Positions 5,815 to 13,954 of a DNA stretch of 27,233 nt are shown piece by piece. The notes beneath the pieces were generated by a model, which saw only the letters and a program-made list of their open reading frames with translations, was not told where the DNA came from and did no database searches. How positions within the stretch are numbered: the first letter of the stretch is position 1; every line of letters starts with the position of its first letter. A program made the translations under genes and the position numbers. Source of the DNA: Dysgonamonadaceae bacterium (GTDB taxonomy: Bacteria > Bacteroidota > Bacteroidia > Bacteroidales > Azobacteroidaceae); the NCBI GenBank assembly GCA_031255425.1, contig JAIRSN010000002.1:1-27233 (forward strand), read 5' to 3'.

Positions 5815-7062
5815 TCAATCCTCCAGCTTGTGGATAATCAGTCCGGAGCGCAGTTTCGGTTCGAACCAGGTTGTTTTGGGCGGCATGATGTTGCCGGTGT
5901 CGGCGATGTCGATCAACTGCTTCATCGATACGGGATACAGCGCCAGCGCCGCTGCCATCTCTCCGCTGTCGACCCGCCTTTGCAACTCTTCCAAACCGCG
6001 CAGGCCGCCGACAAAGTCGACCCGCTTGTCGGTGCGCAGGTCTTTTATCCCGATGATCTTATCCAGAATAAGGTTGGACGAAATCGTGACGTCTAATACC
6101 CCTATCGGGTCGTTGTCGTCGTATGTTTCCGGTTTGGCTTCCAGGGAATACCAACGCTTGTTCAGGTAGAGGGCGAACTGATGCAGTTTTTCCGGGTGAT
6201 GGATTGCCTCGCCTTTGTCGGTCACGTAGAAATCTTCGGAAAGCGCGTGCAGGAACCCGGCGGGCGTCAGTCCGTTCAGGTCTTTTATCACGCGGTTGTA
6301 ATCCATGATTTTCAACTGATTGTCGGGGAAACAGACCGCCATGAAGTAATTGTACTCCTCTTTTCCGGTATGATGCGGATTTTGCCTGGCTTTTTCCGCA
6401 CCCACCAGCGCCGCCGCCGCCGAACGGTGATGACCGTCCGCGATATATAAATAAGGTATCGCCGCAAAAATCGCCGTGATCCGTTGGATGGCCGCTTCGT
6501 CGTCGACAACCCAGAAATGATGCCCGATGGCGTCGGAAGAAACAAAATCGTATTCGGGCGCTTTCCGGACAACTTCCCGGACGATGCGGTCCAGCTCCGG
6601 ATTTTCGGGATAAGCAAAGAAAACCGGTTCGATATTGGCGTTGTTGATGCGCACATGTTTCATCCGGTCTTCCTCTTTGTCTTTGCGGGTCAACTCGTGT
6701 TTTTTGATCACGCCGCTCAGGTAATCCCCGACATACGAACCGACGACCAGGCCGTATTGCGTGCGGCCGTTCATCGTTTGCGCATAGATGTAGTAGTTTT
6801 CCTTTTCATCCTGTACCAGCCACCCGTTTTCCTGGAACTTCCGGAAATTGTCGACGGCTTTTTGGTAAACATCCGCATCATGCTCGTCCTTTCCGGCGGG
6901 GAAGTCGATTTCGGGTTTGATAATGTGGTAGAGTGATTTTTCGTTTCCTTTGGCTTCTTCGCGCGCTTCTTCGGAACTTAATACGTCGTAGGGACGTGAA
7001 GCGATCTCGGTTACATACTTTTTAGGCGGGCGAATGCCCTTAAATGGTTTTACAACTGACAT
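5815..7062 (-). CDS. DUF1015 family protein
   Basis: This 415-residue soluble protein has no signal peptide or membrane segment. It starts MSVVKPFKGIRPPKKYV, typical of DUF1015 (COG4198) proteins, which open with a 'PF.g.rp' motif. The central block IADGHHRSAAAALVG lies near residues 205-219 and is the family hallmark; YAYPENPELDR-like wording (FAYPENPE) and FMAVCFPDNQLKIMDYNRVI are also conserved. The biochemical role is not established. A DGHHR-type motif followed by Arg resembles the ligand-binding motif of the ParB/sulfiredoxin-like fold, including archaeal free-serine kinase, so phosphoryl transfer is a possible but untested idea. It is divergent from the exported-protein gene at 7181 and has its own promoter and terminator. 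Confidence 0.9.
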   Translation of the reverse strand: MSVVKPFKGIRPPKKYVTEIASRPYDVLSSEEAREEAKGNEKSLYHIIKPEIDFPAGKDEHDADVYQKAVDNFRKFQENGWLVQDEKENYYIYAQTMNGRTQYGLVVGSYVGDYLSGVIKKHELTRKDKEEDRMKHVRINNANIEPVFFAYPENPELDRIVREVVRKAPEYDFVSSDAIGHHFWVVDDEAAIQRITAIFAAIPYLYIADGHHRSAAAALVGAEKARQNPHHTGKEEYNYFMAVCFPDNQLKIMDYNRVIKDLNGLTPAGFLHALSEDFYVTDKGEAIHHPEKLHQFALYLNKRWYSLEAKPETYDDNDPIGVLDVTISSNLILDKIIGIKDLRTDKRVDFVGGLRGLEELQRRVDSGEMAAALALYPVSMKQLIDIADTGNIMPPKTTWFEPKLRSGLIIHKLED

Positions 7063-7088
7063 AATGATATAAAGTTAAAATTTGGACG

Positions 7089-7120
7089 TAAAAGTATGGA
7101 AAGTTTTGTAATATACCAAA
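7089..7120 (-). promoter_or_regulatory. Promoter of the DUF1015 gene
   Basis: On the minus strand TTTG (7120-7117), a 20-base spacer and TACTTTTA (7096-7089) form a near-consensus promoter; the last base of the -7 box is A in place of G. Its start point would be about 20 bases from the gene's ATG. It interleaves with the plus-strand promoter at 7105-7136. Confidence 0.55.
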
Positions 7121-7136
7121 TGTATCCTTACCTTTG
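7105..7136 (+). promoter_or_regulatory. Promoter of the exported-protein, queD, queE, rnz run
   Basis: TTTG at 7105-7108, a 20-base spacer and TACCTTTG at 7129-7136 match the Bacteroidota consensus exactly. The start point would be about 7142, giving a leader of about 40 bases before the ATG at 7181. Confidence 0.7.
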
Positions 7137-7180
7137 CCTGCTAAGGTGATAAAAATCAAACAACTCAATAATTACTACAC

Positions 7181-8443
7181 ATGAAAAGGCAGTTCGAATT
7201 GATTTTGCTGAGCTTCCTGGTCGTCGTTCCCCGGATGGCATTGTCCCAAAACGAAGAAGCATTTTACAGGATCGGCGGGACCGTGAAAAACGCGAAGAAT
7301 AAGAAAAGCATTGAATATGTCCAGGTCGCTGCCGTGGGAACCAACGTGGCGACGATCGCCAATGCGGACGGCGAATTTGTACTCAAAATAAATAAAGACC
7401 TGCCCGTGACGGAAATCGAATTGTCCTGTATCGGATACTACAATGCCCGGTACGACATCACGCAGGCGACCCCGCCGGACCGGGTCTTCTATCTTTCCCC
7501 GCATCCCATCGAATTGAAAGAAATCGAAGTTTTAAGCTGGAAAAACCCGGCAGACCTGATCGAGGCAGCCATCGATCAGATCGAACACAATTACAGTCCG
7601 GCGCCCCAGTTGCTGAAAGCGTTTTACCGGGAAACGATTCAGAAGGGGAAAAAGTACATCAACATTTCCGAAGCGGTGATGGACATCTACAAATCCTCCT
7701 ACCTCCGGAATGCCGCGGGCGACAGGGTGCAGGTCTTGAAAGGCAGGAAGCTGTTGAGTCCGCGCCAGAAAGATACGCTGGCGGTAAAACTGCTCGGCGG
7801 ACCGAATATGGCGGTCTTTATGGATGTGGTGAAAAATCCGGAAGTGTTGCTGGACAAGGAATGTCTTCCTTTTTATGCTTATCAATTGAAGGACGCCGTC
7901 TCCATCGACGACCGGCTGCAATACGCAGTGCAATTCAAACCGCAGGGAATCACCTCGCAACCGCTTTATTCGGGCATCTTTTACATTGATCAGGAAACCC
8001 TGTCCTTTACGCGGATCGAATTTAACATGGAAATGCGCGACAAAGCCAAAGTGACAGACCTTATATTGAAAAACAAACCCAGAGGACTGCGGTTTACCCC
8101 GGACAACATCGCGTACATCGTCTCCTACAAACAACAGGAAGGCAAAACGCACCTGAATTACATCCGCAACGAGATTCAGTTCAAGTGCGACTGGAAAAAA
8201 AGGCTGTTTTCCACCCGTTACACGGTAACCAGCGAGATGGTTGTGACCGGAAGGGAACAGGAAAACGTTTCCGGAATCGCCGGGAAGAACGCTTTCTCCA
8301 CCCGGAAATCCCTGGGCGATGAAGTGATGCTGTATTACGACGCCGATTTCTGGGGCGCCTACAACATTATCGAACCGACGGAATCGCTGGAATCCGCCAT
8401 CGGCAAATTATATTCCGCGCAGGAAAAAACAAGTAACAAATAA
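7181..8443 (+). CDS. Exported protein with N-terminal carboxypeptidase-like regulatory domain
   Basis: A 420-residue product. An N-terminal signal peptide (MKRQFELILLSFLVVVPRMALSQ) is followed at about 29-110 by a carboxypeptidase-D-like regulatory domain of the Bacteroidota type: GGTVKNAKNKKSIEYVQVAA, NADGEFVLKI, LSCIGYYNARYDI and a terminal PIELKEIEVL. That beta-sandwich normally prefixes outer-membrane transporters, but here no TonB plug follows. The remaining ~300 residues are rich in beta-strand-like alternation (FYRETIQKGKKYINISEAVMD, YSGIFYIDQETLSFTRIEF, stated by block) and match a widespread uncharacterised Bacteroidota family. It probably sits in the periplasm or at the outer membrane. 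Function is unknown. queD begins 5 bases after the stop. Confidence 0.85.
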   Translation: MKRQFELILLSFLVVVPRMALSQNEEAFYRIGGTVKNAKNKKSIEYVQVAAVGTNVATIANADGEFVLKINKDLPVTEIELSCIGYYNARYDITQATPPDRVFYLSPHPIELKEIEVLSWKNPADLIEAAIDQIEHNYSPAPQLLKAFYRETIQKGKKYINISEAVMDIYKSSYLRNAAGDRVQVLKGRKLLSPRQKDTLAVKLLGGPNMAVFMDVVKNPEVLLDKECLPFYAYQLKDAVSIDDRLQYAVQFKPQGITSQPLYSGIFYIDQETLSFTRIEFNMEMRDKAKVTDLILKNKPRGLRFTPDNIAYIVSYKQQEGKTHLNYIRNEIQFKCDWKKRLFSTRYTVTSEMVVTGREQENVSGIAGKNAFSTRKSLGDEVMLYYDADFWGAYNIIEPTESLESAIGKLYSAQEKTSNK

Positions 8444-8448
8444 ACCGC

Positions 8449-8802
8449 ATGTACAAGATTAGCAAACAGTTTTCGTTTTCGGCATCCCATGTATTGGACC
8501 TGCTGGAAAAGGAGCATCCCTGCGCCCGGATGCACGGGCATAACTACGTCGTCACCGTTCACCTGAAATCGGAAACATTGGATGCCTATGGCTTTGTGAA
8601 AGACTACAAAGCCTTGAAAATCGTGAAACAATACATCGACGAAACGCTGGACCACCGCCACCTGAACGACCGGATTCCCGGCGCGCCGACATCGGAGAAC
8701 ATCGCCCGGTTTATCTACGAAAAGTTTAAGCCGGAAATCCCCGAACTGTATGCGGTGGAAGTAAGCGAAACGCCTCAAACGTCCTGTATCTATGAACCTT
8801 AA
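8449..8802 (+). CDS. queD: 6-carboxy-5,6,7,8-tetrahydropterin synthase
   Basis: QueD turns 7,8-dihydroneopterin triphosphate into 6-carboxytetrahydropterin, the second step of queuosine (7-deazaguanine) synthesis for tRNA wobble bases. The 117-residue product is of usual size. Zinc ligands are His14 (FSASH), His29 and His31 (ARMHGHNY). Cys25, four residues before His29, is the catalytic cysteine of the CxxxHGH motif that marks QueD. LDHRHLN (67-73) holds the catalytic His, PTSEN is at 80-84 and VSET lies near 105-108. It overlaps queE by 11 bases, indicating coupled translation and the same pathway. Confidence 0.95.
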   Translation: MYKISKQFSFSASHVLDLLEKEHPCARMHGHNYVVTVHLKSETLDAYGFVKDYKALKIVKQYIDETLDHRHLNDRIPGAPTSENIARFIYEKFKPEIPELYAVEVSETPQTSCIYEP

Positions 8803-9376
8803 TGTAAACGAAATCTTCTATTCCCTGCAAGGAGAAGGCGGGCGGCAGGGCGAAGCCTCCGTCTTTATCCGCCTGGCGGGATGCAACCTGAAATGCGCCT
8901 TCTGCGACACCGATTTCGCCGAAGGCAGGGAGATGACCGCCGGGCAAATCCTTTCGTTTATCCGGCAATTCCCCTGCCGGAAAATCGTGTGGACGGGCGG
9001 AGAACCCACCCTGCAACTGACGGACGCAATCGGATTGTTTTTCAAAGAAAAAGGCTTTTCGCAAGCCATCGAAAGCAACGGACACCGGAAGTTGTCCGGC
9101 TGGCTGGACTATACCGTCGTCAGCCCGAAGGGGGATTCCGGTTACGCGAAGGCGGTAAACCCGCAGGTGGACGAAGTCCGGTTGCCGGTGCAAAAGGGCG
9201 ACGCGATTCCCCCGGTTCTCTCCCTGCCGGAGGCGTGCCATTACTTTCTCAGCCCGGTATTTACGGCAGACGAAGCGGCTACAAAAGAAAACATAACTTA
9301 TTGCGTGGAACAAATCAAACAGCATCCGCAGTGGCGTTTGAGCCTGCAAATACACAAACTGATAGGAATCGAATAA
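8792..9376 (+). CDS. queE: 7-carboxy-7-deazaguanine synthase (radical SAM)
   Basis: QueE rearranges 6-carboxytetrahydropterin to 7-carboxy-7-deazaguanine using S-adenosylmethionine and a 4Fe-4S cluster. The 194-residue product begins MNLNVNEIFYSLQGEG. It carries the radical-SAM motif Cys31, Cys35, Cys38 (GCNLKCAFCDTDF, spacing CxxxCxxC) and the GGEPTLQ glycine-rich block near 69-75. YTVVSPKG and the C-terminal CVEQIKQHPQWRLSLQIHKL region (given by block) are typical of the short Bacteroidota form. Start ATG lies inside the end of queD. rnz follows after one base. queC and queF are not in the window. Confidence 0.95.
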   Translation: MNLNVNEIFYSLQGEGGRQGEASVFIRLAGCNLKCAFCDTDFAEGREMTAGQILSFIRQFPCRKIVWTGGEPTLQLTDAIGLFFKEKGFSQAIESNGHRKLSGWLDYTVVSPKGDSGYAKAVNPQVDEVRLPVQKGDAIPPVLSLPEACHYFLSPVFTADEAATKENITYCVEQIKQHPQWRLSLQIHKLIGIE

Positions 9377-9377
9377 G

Positions 9378-10298
9378 ATGGAACGATTTGAAATAAACGT
9401 ATTGGGCTGTGGTTCCGCCCTTCCCACCACGCGGCACTGTTTGAGTGCGCAAGTGATTAACCTGCGCGAAAAGTTGTTCCTGATCGACTGCGGCGAGGGG
9501 ACGCAACTCCAGTTCCGCGCCATGAAGCTCAATTTCAGCCGGCTGAATCATATTTTCATCTCCCACCTGCACGGCGACCATTGCTTTGGGCTACCGGGGC
9601 TGATCTCTACGCTGGGTTTGTTGGGACGGACCGCCGACCTGCACATCTACGCCCAGCCGGATGCCGGAAAGGTGTTCTCGTTCCTGCCGGATTATTTCTG
9701 CAAGGAGCTTCCGTATCAGGTTCTTTTCCACTCGTTCGACCCCGCTGTGAGCGAACAAATCTTCGAAGACCGCACGCTGAAAGTGACCACCATTCCGCTG
9801 AAACACCGGGTTCCCAGCGCCGGGTTTTTGTTTGAAGAAAAACCGAAAAGCGCGCACATCCGCCGGAACATGCTTGACTTCTACCGGATTCCGTTCGCCC
9901 GGATCAACGCCATCAAAGAGGGGGAGGACTTTGTCACGCCCGAAGGCGAGGTGATTCCGAACGCGCGCCTGACCCTGCCGCCGCGTCCCACGCAGAAATA
10001 CGCCTATTGCTCGGATACCGCTTACGACGAATCGATTGTCCCGCTGATCGAAGGCGTTAACCTGCTCTACCACGAAGCCACCTTCAGTCACAAAGACCTG
10101 GCAAGAGCCCAAGAAACGTATCATTCTTCCGCGCAGCAGGCCGCCCTGATTGCCCGCGCCGCCCGCGTGGAGCGGCTGCTGCTGGGTCACTTTTCGGCGC
10201 GTTACCCGGATGAAAAGATTTTGTTGGACGAGGCAAAAGAAATCTTTCCGAATACCCTGCTCGCCAAAGAACGGCTCAGGATTGCTTTGCCTGCCTGA
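9378..10298 (+). CDS. rnz: Ribonuclease Z (tRNA 3'-end endonuclease)
   Basis: RNase Z removes the 3' trailer of precursor tRNAs with two zinc ions. The 306-residue product is the short-form (ElaC-type) length. The metallo-beta-lactamase motif HxHxDH is at 63-68 (HLHGDH). Preceding blocks are LGCGSALPTTRH (9-20) and LFLIDCGEGTQLQ (33-45). Later ligand regions include KHRVPSAGFLFEE, YCSDTAYDE (the metal-bridging Asp), LLYHEATF and GHFSARY near the C-terminus. It follows queE by one base, so a run devoted to tRNA modification and tRNA maturation is plausible. It ends 10 bases from the convergent tolC-like gene. Confidence 0.96.
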   Translation: MERFEINVLGCGSALPTTRHCLSAQVINLREKLFLIDCGEGTQLQFRAMKLNFSRLNHIFISHLHGDHCFGLPGLISTLGLLGRTADLHIYAQPDAGKVFSFLPDYFCKELPYQVLFHSFDPAVSEQIFEDRTLKVTTIPLKHRVPSAGFLFEEKPKSAHIRRNMLDFYRIPFARINAIKEGEDFVTPEGEVIPNARLTLPPRPTQKYAYCSDTAYDESIVPLIEGVNLLYHEATFSHKDLARAQETYHSSAQQAALIARAARVERLLLGHFSARYPDEKILLDEAKEIFPNTLLAKERLRIALPA

Positions 10299-10308
10299 GC
10301 AACCTTCC

Positions 10309-11637
10309 TTACTCTAAGTAATGCCCAATCTGTCCGGATATTTGAAAGAGGGAGATTTCGCAAAGTTTGGTGTTGAACTGCGCCTGCAACAGGCGTTCTT
10401 CGGCTTCCAGCAAGCTGTTTTGCGCTTCCCTTAGTTCGATGCCCGACAAATCGCCCAAGCGGTAGCGTTCGATGGCTATCTCGTAATTTTCGCGCGCTAC
10501 TTCCAGGTTTTCTTTTTCGAGGTCAATCAGTTGCAGGTTGTTCCGGTAAGCCATCCACCTGTTCGAGAGGTCGGCTTTCAGCGCCAGTTCCAGTTGTTGG
10601 TGTTCCCAGTCGCGGTTTTGGATGGCGACGCGGGCATTTTTCTGTTCGCGTTTCCGGTTCATGCCGTCGAAAAGGCTGTATCCCAGGGTAAAGCCGTAAT
10701 TGAGTCCCAGGTTGCCCTGTTGTTTCACACTCGATGCCTCGTAAAAATTATGGGTGTAGCCGTAGCCCATGTTCAACTTCAGGTAGGGGAAATTGCGCGA
10801 ACGAAAGGCTTTCAGGTCCAGCTCGCTCAGCGTTTTATTCTTTTCCGAGAGCAACAGGCGGGCGTTTACCGCCAGGGTTTTTTCCCACAGGGACTGCTCG
10901 GACGGCAGGACATCCGATTCGATCAGCGTATCGCAAACCGCCGGTTTCTGCGAAACGTCGTTCATCGCCATCAACTGGTTCAGTACGATGGCGGAGGTGT
11001 TTACGGCTTCGTGCTGTTTGATCAGGCTGGAACTGTCGGCGTTGAAGTCCACCCGGGCTTGCTGCAAATCCAGGCGCGACATGGAGCCGATGTTGTAACG
11101 CGCTTCCACTATCCGCAGGCGTTCCCGGGAAAGCGAAACGGCGTACTTAAGGTTTTTAAGCCGCAAATTCTGCCGGACGTAATTGTAGTATTCCGAGGTC
11201 AATCCGGCGATAAGGTTTTCGATGGACAGCCGGGTGTTCAGCTCGCCCATCTGTTGAAATTCTTTCAGCCGGTCGTACTCCGCCTGCATCCGGAAGCCGT
11301 CGAAAGCAGTCCAGTTCAGGTTCAAGCCGATGTTGGCGCCCTGGTTAAACACCGAATGGTTCCGCGTGGTGGAGCCGTCTGCCTGGCGCTGGTTCACATC
11401 CGAAAGCGAGGCGTTGTATCCCGCGTTGGCGTCCAGGACCGGCAATATCCCGGCGTTACCCAGGGTTGCGTTGTTGTCGGTAATCTGTTGTTCGTTGCGG
11501 ATGATCCGGATGTCGTAGTTTTGCTCCAGCCCGGTTTCCAGGACGCGTTTCAGGTCGTAAATGTCCTGCGCGGGCAATGCGGCGGTGAGGAACAGGAATA
11601 CTGTCGGAAGGAGGAATCGCATTTTGCTATCTGTCAT
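10309..11637 (-). CDS. TolC-family outer-membrane efflux protein
   Basis: A 442-residue outer-membrane channel of the TolC family, which normally docks with a membrane-fusion protein and an inner-membrane pump. A signal peptide (MRFLLPTVFLFLTAALPAQ) suggests the true start may be the Met at 11622; the ATG at 11637 adds only MTDSK. The two halves show the expected repeat: DLKRVLETGLEQNYDIRI and then FRMQAEYDRLKEFQQMGEL in the first, and LSELDLKAFRSRNFPYLKLNMGYGY in the second (given by blocks). Long heptad-rich helices lie near EYYNYVRQNLRLKNL and EREQKNARVAIQNRDWEHQQ. IERYRLGDLSGIELREAQNSL near the C-terminus is a family hallmark. No pump or adaptor gene lies next to it, so its partner must be encoded elsewhere. 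Confidence 0.92.
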   Translation of the reverse strand: MTDSKMRFLLPTVFLFLTAALPAQDIYDLKRVLETGLEQNYDIRIIRNEQQITDNNATLGNAGILPVLDANAGYNASLSDVNQRQADGSTTRNHSVFNQGANIGLNLNWTAFDGFRMQAEYDRLKEFQQMGELNTRLSIENLIAGLTSEYYNYVRQNLRLKNLKYAVSLSRERLRIVEARYNIGSMSRLDLQQARVDFNADSSSLIKQHEAVNTSAIVLNQLMAMNDVSQKPAVCDTLIESDVLPSEQSLWEKTLAVNARLLLSEKNKTLSELDLKAFRSRNFPYLKLNMGYGYTHNFYEASSVKQQGNLGLNYGFTLGYSLFDGMNRKREQKNARVAIQNRDWEHQQLELALKADLSNRWMAYRNNLQLIDLEKENLEVARENYEIAIERYRLGDLSGIELREAQNSLLEAEERLLQAQFNTKLCEISLFQISGQIGHYLE

Positions 11638-11662
11638 GATTTTGTATATTTGTTTTTTCTTG

Positions 11663-11693
11663 CAAAGGAAATAATTTATTCTCTAATAACAAA
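11663..11693 (-). promoter_or_regulatory. Promoter of the TolC-like gene
   Basis: On the minus strand TTTG (11693-11690), a 19-base spacer and TTCCTTTG (11670-11663) resemble the Bacteroidota promoter, with one mismatch in the -7 box. The start point would be about 20-35 bases before the possible start codons. Confidence 0.5.
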
Positions 11694-11715
11694 ATGAGTC
11701 GGCGTGTCCCGCCAG

Positions 11716-11747
11716 TTAGGTTTTCAGGGAAAATTAATCTATATTTG
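11716..11747 (+). promoter_or_regulatory. Promoter of the ftcD-hutI-cyclodeaminase operon
   Basis: TATATTTG at 11740-11747 is a perfect -7 box, and TTAG at 11716-11719 is a one-mismatch -33 box at a 20-base spacing. This gives a leader of roughly 70 bases before the ftcD ATG. Confidence 0.55.
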
Positions 11748-11825
11748 TGCCGAAAAAAAAACCGGACGAGAGAAGAAATCGATTGATCCCGAAAAACAAT
11801 AACATACAACTTAATATACTTTATT

Positions 11826-12722
11826 ATGAATAAAATTATCGAATGTGTCCCCAACTTCAGCGAGGGACGCGACCCGGAAAAAGTAGAGCGAATCGTCAAC
11901 ACCTTCCGCGCAAAAGAAAACATCAAACTCCTGGATTACAGCAACGACAAAGACCACAACCGGATGGTCGTCACCCTGATCGGCGAACCGCAAGCCGTCC
12001 GGGAAGCGATCGTCGAAGCCGTGGGCATTGCCGTGAAAGAAATCGACCTGACTAAGCACAACGGGCAACATCCGCGGATGGGCGCGGTCGACGTGATTCC
12101 GTTTATCCCCGTGAAAGGCATCACCGTAAGCGAGGCAGACGCGCTGGCAAAGGAAACCGGGAAACAGATCGCCGGAAAATACCGCCTGCCGGTCTTTCTG
12201 TACGAAAAATCAGCCACCGCCGACCACCGCCAAAACCTGGCAGCAATCCGCAAAGGCGAGTTTGAAGGATGGGCGGAAAAGATCAAACAGCCGGAATGGA
12301 AACCCGATTTCGGTCCGGACGAACGGCACCCGACCGCCGGAGTCGTTGCCGTCGGCACAAGGATGCCCCTTATCGCCTTCAACGTAAACCTGAACAGCAA
12401 CCGGTTGGAAATCGCAGACAAAATCGCGAAGAAAGTGCGCTTTCTCGGCGGCGGGTTGCGCTTCTGCAAAGCAATGGGCGTCGAATTGAAAGAGAAAAAC
12501 CAGGTGCAAGTGTCCATGAACCTGACGGATTACACCAAAACCGCTGTCTACCAGGCAGTCGAAATGATCCGTTTCGAGGCGCAGCGGTACGGCATATCCA
12601 TCGCCGGAAGCGAATTAATCGGGCTGGTGCCGTTGCAGGCGGTCGTCGACACGGCTTCCTACTACCTGGGACTGGAAAATTTTGAAATCAAACAAATATT
12701 GGAATCCCATTTAATGGAATGA
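11826..12722 (+). CDS. ftcD: Glutamate formimidoyltransferase
   Basis: The enzyme moves the formimino group of N-formimino-L-glutamate, made from histidine, to tetrahydrofolate. The 298-residue product is the stand-alone transferase; the cyclodeaminase half of the fused animal enzyme is a separate gene here (13955). It opens with ECVPNFSEGRD (6-16). The catalytic His is His82 in HNGQHPRMGAVDVIPFIP, and later blocks GVVAVGTRMPLIAFNVNL and GSELIGLVPLQAVVD are typical. Its last four bases (ATGA) overlap the start of hutI, so the two are translationally coupled. It heads a three-gene operon of late histidine degradation. Confidence 0.95.
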   Translation: MNKIIECVPNFSEGRDPEKVERIVNTFRAKENIKLLDYSNDKDHNRMVVTLIGEPQAVREAIVEAVGIAVKEIDLTKHNGQHPRMGAVDVIPFIPVKGITVSEADALAKETGKQIAGKYRLPVFLYEKSATADHRQNLAAIRKGEFEGWAEKIKQPEWKPDFGPDERHPTAGVVAVGTRMPLIAFNVNLNSNRLEIADKIAKKVRFLGGGLRFCKAMGVELKEKNQVQVSMNLTDYTKTAVYQAVEMIRFEAQRYGISIAGSELIGLVPLQAVVDTASYYLGLENFEIKQILESHLME

Positions 12723-13936
12723 AAAACTATATCATCGAAAATATCGGACAGTTAGTGACTTGCTCCGGCTTTTCCGCCAAGCACGGCAAAGAAATGTCCG
12801 ACCTGGGCATCGTCGAAAACGCAACGGTCGTCGTCACCGGCGGAATCATCGCCTACGCCGGCGCACGTTGCCGTGATTTACCGTTGGACGGCACGAAAAC
12901 CTACGAACGAATCGACGCCGGCGGCAACGCAGTGTTGCCCGGGTTTATCGATTCGCACACCCATTTCGTGTTTGCCGGCTACCGCGAAGAAGAGTTCGCG
13001 TGGCGCATGAACGGCGACAGCTACCTGTCGATTATGCAGCGCGGCGGCGGGATTTACCGCACGGTCGACGCGACCCGCCGGGCATCCGCCGGGGAACTGA
13101 AAGCCTTGGCGCAACGCCGTTTAGACCGGATGTTTGAAATGGGCGTGACCACCGTGGAAGGGAAAAGCGGCTACGGGCTGGACCGGGAAACGGAGTTGAA
13201 ACAGCTACGCGTAATGCAGGAACTGGGCACGCATCCGGTAGACATCGTCGCCACCTACCTGGGGGCGCACGCCGTCCCGGAGGGCTACACCGAAAAGACG
13301 TACATCGCGTTTATGCTGGAAGAAGTTATGCCCGTCGTCCGCCGGGAAAACCTGGCGGAATGTTGCGATATTTTCTGCGAAAAAGGAGTGTTCAACATCG
13401 AAAACACCGCCCGCTTCCTGGAAGCCGCCCGGGCGATGGGGTTCCGGCTCAAACTGCATGCCGACGAAATCGTAACGACCGGCGGAGCGGAATTAGCCGC
13501 CGCACAAAACGCATTGTCCGCCGACCATTTGCTGCGCGCGTCCGAAGAAGGAATCGCAGCGCTGGCAAAAAGCAACACGGTCGCCACGCTCCTGCCCTGC
13601 ACCGCCTTTTCTTTAAGGGAAGAATACGCGCAGGGACGGAAAATGATCGATGCCGGTTGCGCCGTCGCCATCGCGACCGACTTCAATCCGGGAAGCTGTT
13701 TCACACATTCCATTCCGCTGACGATCGCGCTGGCATGTATCCGGATGCACCTGACGCCCGAAGAAGCCGTTACCGCATTGACCATCAACGCGGCGGCTGC
13801 GCTGGGAAAAGCCGGAAGCATCGGAAGCATCGACGTGGGGAAAAAAGGCGACATCCTTATTTTAGCATATCCCTCCTACCGGTTTTTACCCTATTATGCA
13901 GGGATGAATTGCGTAAAGAAAACCATCAAAAGTTAA
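12719..13936 (+). CDS. hutI: Imidazolonepropionase
   Basis: HutI opens the ring of 4-imidazolone-5-propionate to give N-formimino-L-glutamate, the substrate of the neighbouring ftcD. The 405-residue product is an amidohydrolase-superfamily metalloenzyme. The first metal pair is His80 and His82 in FIDSHTHFVFAG; substrate-binding wording YREEEFAWRMNG and SYLSIMQRGGGI follows. TTVEGKSGYGLD is at about 144-155 and YLGAHAVPEGY at 180-190. HADE and ADHL carry later active-site residues, and ATDFNPGSC is the C-terminal metal site. All are family marks and none is missing. The ATG overlaps the ftcD stop. Confidence 0.96.
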   Translation: MKNYIIENIGQLVTCSGFSAKHGKEMSDLGIVENATVVVTGGIIAYAGARCRDLPLDGTKTYERIDAGGNAVLPGFIDSHTHFVFAGYREEEFAWRMNGDSYLSIMQRGGGIYRTVDATRRASAGELKALAQRRLDRMFEMGVTTVEGKSGYGLDRETELKQLRVMQELGTHPVDIVATYLGAHAVPEGYTEKTYIAFMLEEVMPVVRRENLAECCDIFCEKGVFNIENTARFLEAARAMGFRLKLHADEIVTTGGAELAAAQNALSADHLLRASEEGIAALAKSNTVATLLPCTAFSLREEYAQGRKMIDAGCAVAIATDFNPGSCFTHSIPLTIALACIRMHLTPEEAVTALTINAAAALGKAGSIGSIDVGKKGDILILAYPSYRFLPYYAGMNCVKKTIKS

Positions 13937-13954
13937 TTTATAAATCAAAATAAC

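Noticed and set aside
10531..11697. 388-residue plus-strand frame opposite the TolC-like gene
   Set aside because: It is a shadow frame with the low-complexity, Arg/Val/Phe-rich look of antisense translation, and the minus-strand TolC assignment is firm.
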